DNA of 64,000 nucleotides, from NCBI GenBank assembly GCA_946965045.2, contig OX337235.1:1937508-2001507 (forward strand), in the 5' to 3' direction. How positions within the stretch are numbered: position 1 is the first letter of the stretch; each line of letters starts with the position of its first letter. A program made the position numbers and the translations under genes. Under the pieces are notes generated by a model. It worked only from the letters and a program-made list of their open reading frames with translations. It was not told where the DNA came from and searched no databases. The DNA comes from Epithemia pelagica. Its lineage: Eukaryota > Bacillariophyta > Bacillariophyceae > Surirellales > Surirellaceae. This document shows positions 59,539-64,000 of this stretch, one piece after another.

Positions 59539-61665
59539 TTAAAATGGATCAGGAGCTTCAAGTTCCAATCGTTGTTGAGAGTTGTTCTTGTCCGTATTGC
59601 TCGTCTTGCTCAATGGGAAGGATAAGCGATGAGCATGAAGACACATTTGGGCCGAACGATTTTGTCGGGAACGGCGGTACGTGGGATCCCCCGCAATCGC
59701 ATGTCCAAGCAAGGCCATATGAATTCTTAATTGATGACGACGACCGGACCAGGGAATCAATAAAACTTTGGTAGTATCATCGTGTTTGTTGTAAGCCAGG
59801 ATACGACATTGCGTTAAACAAGGTCTGAACACTATTTTGTCAATGTCATCATCGCCGTCTCCCTCCTTGTGTTTTGTCTGATTCTTCACTTTTGTTTGCT
59901 TTTTCTTTTCTTCGCGTATGGATCTTTGATGTCTTAATCTCTGGGCTGATGGAGCAAGCAAACAGGAAGGAGGGCTGAGTGGCTTGGTTTCTTCGGACTG
60001 CAGCACAACTTGAAACTGTTTTGGGATTTCCGCGATCGAGGCGCAAACAAAAAAGGTTCGTTTCTCGTCAATGTCTCGCCCCTCCTCAGTATCCGTCTCT
60101 TTAGCTGGACGGATACCAAAAACCAAAGGAAGAGAAGACGACGACGCAGGCGCAATTTGAGATTTCTCCTCCTCTTCGACAGGATATCGCTCGTGGAGCT
60201 CTCTCAAAAACTCGTTGTGCACCGACGCAGCTTGTTGAAAACGAAATGTCTGACCATCCTGTCTCACTTGTTTCCAAGTTAAATCGGAACGAAAGGCAAA
60301 TTCCGCAGTTTCCTTTTCTCTTTCATTATCTGTGGAGGGTTCATACAACTGACCCCACACGTGTTGCCACTGATCACTGGATAAACGTCGCTTCTTCGCA
60401 TTACCAACTGATCGTTGTTCTTGCTCGTGCTGTTGTTGGTCGTTCTTATTGTTACGTTTTCCCGTTGGTGCGTCTGCATTCCCACCAGCACTTGTCTTGG
60501 TGGTGGCAGTGCTAGATTCTTGCTGGTGTAAAGCACGTTTTCGTTTTTCGTAGGCCATCCATTGTTGAAACAGTGCCGGAGGTGGCAAGTATCCGGGAAA
60601 AGTTTTGCGATTCGTGCGTTGTCGCTGTTTCCGATGCGAAACATCCATGGAGCGAAATGTTTGGTGAACCTGGTCCATGGACTCCAACCACACTGTTGAA
60701 TTGCTGTGGCGATTTTGTTTGGCAAAGTATTGGGAAATGGTCTTTGCCACATCCCCACGCACCACTGCCAGATAGGCCTTTTGTACCGTTCGATCTTCCA
60801 TGGATTGACGAGCTTGATTGGCGGCAGCCTTGGAGCGAGCAACCAACAAGACACCTGATGTGGCATAATCCAATTGATGACAGGGACGCAAGGCATTGTC
60901 TGGATGATCGGAATGCCGTACATACGTAGTTTCAATGAAATGTTGAAATGACAACAAATGACGAGGTTCAATCGGACTGGACCGCCCTGTACTTTGTGAT
61001 TTTGAGTTGCAAACTTCCGAAACCACTTCCTCATTCTGCTCATTCGAATGAGCATCGATCTGCGCGGTTTCGTCACCATCATGATTAACGTCGCCATGCT
61101 CTTTCAGATGGCGTTCAAAATCTTGCAAGACAGAGGGAGGCGGAAACCAGTAGGTTAGCAATTTGTGGACAGTTGCCGGGTAGTCTCCATCCATGCGCAA
61201 GTCGGGTGGCTTGTTGATGGCTAGATAATCCGGCGATTCATAGAGAACACAGTCTTGTCTTGTATACTTTTGCAAGAGATGGGTCAAGGAACATTCAGTG
61301 GGAGATCCCCAACATGGATTGTCGATATACTCTTGTGATGAAGAATCCTTCGGAGAGGAGGAAGAATCACTCTTGTTGGCCTGAAGGTCTTCTTTATAGT
61401 TGATGCGTTCGGCTGAGTGCTCTGTTCTGACGTGAGCAGGGGAAGAACTCATCATTCTGATTGAGGGTGAAGTGCAGCGGAACTTTGGAAATAGCCGCAG
61501 GTCACGTGAGCAACCGTCTTTACGTTGCAATAGGATTCTCTTCTTGATGTTCAGCGGCTTCTCAAGTCTGGAATGGAGACAGCTGAGAGAGATCTTTCTG
61601 CTCTTACATCGACTTTTCCATGTCCTGTATACCAACGATGAGCCATGAAAGCGAAATCGTTCCAT
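59539..61665 (-). CDS. RluA-family RNA pseudouridine synthase, organellar candidate, 708 aa
   Basis: It converts uridine to pseudouridine in rRNA or tRNA. The frame extends to a GTG at 61,701; the first ATG is at 61,665. The first 60 residues are basic with few acidic residues, which fits mitochondrial or plastid targeting; a second start at the MMSSSPAHV pair is possible. The catalytic motif is HQLDYATSGVLLVARSK near residue 262, the RluA H-R-L-D-x2-T-S-G box with Q in place of R. The opening LAINKPPDLRMDG and the closing SGRRHQLRIHMALLGHAI followed by GDPTYR are also family-standard. Long charged inserts (about 310-560) separate the two halves, making the protein roughly twice the bacterial size. 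No separate S4 domain is seen. Confidence 0.85.
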   Translation of the reverse strand: MERFRFHGSSLVYRTWKSRCKSRKISLSCLHSRLEKPLNIKKRILLQRKDGCSRDLRLFPKFRCTSPSIRMMSSSPAHVRTEHSAERINYKEDLQANKSDSSSSPKDSSSQEYIDNPCWGSPTECSLTHLLQKYTRQDCVLYESPDYLAINKPPDLRMDGDYPATVHKLLTYWFPPPSVLQDFERHLKEHGDVNHDGDETAQIDAHSNEQNEEVVSEVCNSKSQSTGRSSPIEPRHLLSFQHFIETTYVRHSDHPDNALRPCHQLDYATSGVLLVARSKAAANQARQSMEDRTVQKAYLAVVRGDVAKTISQYFAKQNRHSNSTVWLESMDQVHQTFRSMDVSHRKQRQRTNRKTFPGYLPPPALFQQWMAYEKRKRALHQQESSTATTKTSAGGNADAPTGKRNNKNDQQQHEQEQRSVGNAKKRRLSSDQWQHVWGQLYEPSTDNEREKETAEFAFRSDLTWKQVRQDGQTFRFQQAASVHNEFLRELHERYPVEEEEKSQIAPASSSSLPLVFGIRPAKETDTEEGRDIDEKRTFFVCASIAEIPKQFQVVLQSEETKPLSPPSCLLAPSAQRLRHQRSIREEKKKQTKVKNQTKHKEGDGDDDIDKIVFRPCLTQCRILAYNKHDDTTKVLLIPWSGRRHQLRIHMALLGHAIAGDPTYRRSRQNRSAQMCLHAHRLSFPLSKTSNTDKNNSQQRLELEAPDPF

Positions 61666-62395
61666 TGATCGCTGTCTTCTATTTTGCCAATTTGTAAACA
61701 CAAGATATCTACGAGCCGAGAGGGCGGCGCACTGCTGGGATGCTGGGTAGGGCCCAACAGCGCTGCTATGTGCTACATACCTCTAGTCCAATGAGCTATG
61801 AGAAGCTATCTATACTACTCCTATCTAGCTACCCTCAGACTCTGTGATTGTGATTGAGGGCCACAAAAATAAGACTGATTCCATCGTCACCAGGGATATT
61901 TGAAAAATCCACTTTTCGAGAAATCAAGCTTGAAAGTTTTGCGCGGTATGCGCGCGATATACCCCTATTGTCATTCACGTGCGCGACTGCAGTACCGTTT
62001 TTACGTACCTTTTAGCACATCTCACATTAGGGTTTTGAATACTAAAATTTTGCCGCTCATACTTTAGTCCAATATTTCAAAGTGTATATCTTAATTTGGC
62101 GAGGCATATATTGAACCAATCGAAAGAGCATTCAAAGACGAGTTGATCTATGTAACGAACTCAAATTGGGACCCCTCTGAAATATCCGTGCCCACAATGG
62201 AATCAGTCTTAAATGTTGTTCGCCTCCTTCTCCTTCCACAATGAAGAATGAAGGCAGATTTGTTGGCAGAGCGAGATCCCTTCCAGTTCCATACAATATC
62301 CATTTGTCATCGAGGGAAATATCGAGCCGGGCCTGGGCTTGTAGCCAGAGAGAGAAGATTGGTGAAGTCTTACTGTGTGGCTGAGAAAAATCCGC
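61666..62395. promoter_or_regulatory. Divergent promoter region between the pseudouridine synthase and PEX11 genes
   Basis: About 730 bp between two divergent starts, AT-rich at 61,850-62,200, with a short GCGCGG...GCGCGCG patch near 61,940. No gene is seen. Confidence 0.4.
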
Positions 62396-63511
62396 ATGTC
62401 GTCACGTGGTCGTCGAAGGCACGAGATGCCATCTTCCGAGGTACCGACCCTTGTTCCTGTTTCGGTCGAGGATGATGATGAAGAAGACGACAACCATGAA
62501 AACAAATTCGATTCGAGCTCGCTTCGCCACGGCTGCAGTTCTGACAGTAACATGGACAAGAACGTTAATAGCGCTAGCACATGCACTAGGACCAACTCGA
62601 CATGCTCGACAGAAAGTGCTTGGAGAACGGCAAGAACTGAGAAACCCGTTTACAAGTACGTTGGTACGAGTGGATGGCTTGTTCATGGGGTACGGCTAGT
62701 CCTGAAATCCTACACCCAATACATGGCGGTAGCGGGCAATCCCGACAAGGGTTTGAAATTTTTACAATACACCTTGTGGTTTGCCTCCCACATCTGTAGA
62801 AGTGCTTCTACGGTGCCGTCGAGACGACCGATTGGCACTTTTGCGAACGTATCGCTTTTCTTTTCAAAGCTCTCGTCGCACCTTTCCTTGACCCGTTGTG
62901 GGTTGCGATTGTTGGAATTTCCCGTGGCCCTGGAAGCCTTGGTCCACAATAGTTGGATGGTACAAAGTCGGACTCTTTCGTCGTCACATTTTGCCGGATG
63001 GGACAACATACTCGGTCGTCTCTTGGCAATGAGCATGTGTCTGTACTACCCAATGGAACACATTGCCTTGTTCCATTCCGTAGTAGCCACCAGGCGCTTG
63101 CCAAACTCGGAGAAGCTGCGACCTCCTCAAGAGTGGTGGTCAATGTGGAGTTGTCGGCGATGGCTAGCATTTACAGTCCTCGAACTTTTCCAATGCGCAT
63201 TGCAGTGTCACGAACTACGACAAGAACAAAAACGTGCGCTCTCGATCCAAAGCAACAAGCCGGAGGATGTTTCTCCTTCCTCAGACGTAAACATTGACCA
63301 GAACCATAAAGCGCAACGACATTTGCAGTTGCAAGTCCTCCGAAATATTTTGTGTACACTTCCCGCTCTTCATCGCTCCTTACCTCACTGTGACACAAAG
63401 CCATGGCTACCACCCACGTCGGTCCAATTTCTTCTTTGGTTGGAATCGTTAGTTTGCGTCTATCAATCCACTTTTGCTTTCTGCACCACCCACAAGAACA
63501 AGACAGACTAG
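62396..63511 (+). CDS. PEX11: Peroxisomal membrane biogenesis protein PEX11 family
   Basis: Proteins of this family elongate and help divide peroxisomes. The frame begins at a GTG (62,375); the first ATG is at 62,396 (371 residues). The N-terminal 90 residues are acidic and serine-rich, an extension that most family members lack. The PEX11 core begins with NPDKGLKFLQYTLWFASHI, the amphipathic, membrane-remodelling helix of the family, followed by LSSHLSLTRCGLRLLEFPVA. Later hydrophobic stretches (ILGRLLAMSMCLYYPMEHIA; VLRNILCTLPALHRSL; FLLWLESLVCVYQSTFAF) match its membrane-associated C-terminal half. An SKL-type signal is absent, as expected for a membrane protein. It diverges from the pseudouridine synthase gene. 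Confidence 0.8.
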   Translation: MSSRGRRRHEMPSSEVPTLVPVSVEDDDEEDDNHENKFDSSSLRHGCSSDSNMDKNVNSASTCTRTNSTCSTESAWRTARTEKPVYKYVGTSGWLVHGVRLVLKSYTQYMAVAGNPDKGLKFLQYTLWFASHICRSASTVPSRRPIGTFANVSLFFSKLSSHLSLTRCGLRLLEFPVALEALVHNSWMVQSRTLSSSHFAGWDNILGRLLAMSMCLYYPMEHIALFHSVVATRRLPNSEKLRPPQEWWSMWSCRRWLAFTVLELFQCALQCHELRQEQKRALSIQSNKPEDVSPSSDVNIDQNHKAQRHLQLQVLRNILCTLPALHRSLPHCDTKPWLPPTSVQFLLWLESLVCVYQSTFAFCTTHKNKTD

Positions 63512-63828
63512 AGTGTGACTTCTCTGAGATCCACACATTCATGACCATGTAGAGGGGTCGGATGAGGTCGGAGGTTGGTATATGGTAAGGAAGTGCGACT
63601 TGGCAGTCCTTTCTTTGACCTTGAAAAGGCACATGCATATAAGGGGAAGGGAGTAAAGGACACGTCATCAGCCTCTACCACTTTCCTATTAATGGGTGAT
63701 GATCATTGAAAGCCTACGGTAGAAATGACTGTGGCATGAAAGACATGAAAATGAGGGTAAGGAATCAAACTACGGTATACAAACACTGGGCGGACGGGTG
63801 TTAGCCTTTCGATAATCAACTTCTACTC
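63512..63828. other. Intergenic between convergent genes
   Basis: No gene is seen; 3' untranslated regions of PEX11 and of the partial gene at the right edge. Confidence 0.4.
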
Positions 63829-64000
63829 TCAAATCCGCTTGCAACCACGTCTCTCAAATTCCTCTCGCAATTGTTCCGCATTCGCAATGGCGGCAAAAAA
63901 ATGAACTTGCCCTGGAAGGGCCTGACCCGCTTCAATCTTGGCAGGATCATTGGCAAACTTCCCTGGTCCCTCATCCCAGAACTCTGGTGGTGTTTGATCT
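63829..64000 (-). CDS. C-terminal end of a protein-coding gene running off the right edge
   Basis: The minus strand is open from the window edge to a TGA at 63,829-63,831, encoding 56 residues. The peptide is clearly protein-like: TPPEFWDEGPGKFANDPAKI, then ALPGQVHFFAAIANAEQLRE and a basic end RRGCKRI. The G/P/F mix and the helix before the basic terminus look like the end of a globular enzyme. The family is not recognised and the start lies outside the window. No other frame in this interval has comparable composition. Confidence 0.5.
   Translation of the reverse strand, partial: DQTPPEFWDEGPGKFANDPAKIEAGQALPGQVHFFAAIANAEQLREEFERRGCKRI

Noticed and set aside
1-64000. CRISPR array or prokaryotic operon structure
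   Set aside because: No regularly spaced direct repeats; introns, 5S with a polymerase III terminator and eukaryotic gene families show nuclear DNA.

Overview
The window looks like nuclear DNA of a photosynthetic stramenopile, most likely a diatom. The evidence is compact genes with few and short introns, several type II membrane glycosyltransferases, a PEX11, a mitochondrial S-adenosylmethionine carrier, many lineage-specific low-complexity proteins, and two kinds of non-LTR retrotransposon. Species cannot be fixed from the sequence alone. Several long reading frames open with GTG or TTG; because this is a eukaryotic nuclear sequence, the first ATG is used as the start.

Layout. 1-5.9 kb is a non-LTR retrotransposon of the endonuclease/RT/RNase H type that runs off the left edge. 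6.4-8.1 kb is an acidic coiled-coil protein. 8.6-10.8 kb is a 5'-truncated, decayed retroelement (copy 1). 11.7-16.5 kb is gene-poor and holds two small secreted or membrane proteins. 16.6-29.3 kb carries a flavin monooxygenase with one clear intron, a secreted protein with an internal repeat, a multi-pass membrane protein split by an in-frame TGA, a type II membrane protein, a HAD phosphatase, a small membrane protein and a long disordered protein. 31-46.6 kb carries a mitochondrial carrier, a small membrane protein, a four-helix membrane protein, a solitary 5S rRNA gene, a GT-A-type glycosyltransferase, a membrane-anchored kinase, an RCC1-repeat protein and an alpha/beta hydrolase. 46.7-53.9 kb is a larger relative of copy 1 (copy 2): a two-ORF element with zinc fingers, RT and a restriction-like endonuclease. 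Directly against its 5' side lies a 950-bp DNA transposon with about 150-bp terminal inverted repeats and a 10-bp target-site duplication (53,858-54,807). 55-64 kb carries an exostosin-like glycosyltransferase, a C2H2 membrane protein, an RluA-type pseudouridine synthase, PEX11 and the 3' end of one further gene.

There is no operon logic; genes lie on both strands with independent promoters. The main theme among host genes is the secretory and endomembrane system: two glycosyltransferases, a kinase predicted to face the lumen, secreted repeat proteins and several membrane proteins. The most distinctive points are the nested transposons, the overlapping ORF1/ORF2 junction of the restriction-endonuclease retroelement, the duplicated membrane protein broken by one TGA, the secreted protein built from two diverged copies of one unit, and a cluster of eight GGGAGTC motifs in 500 bp.
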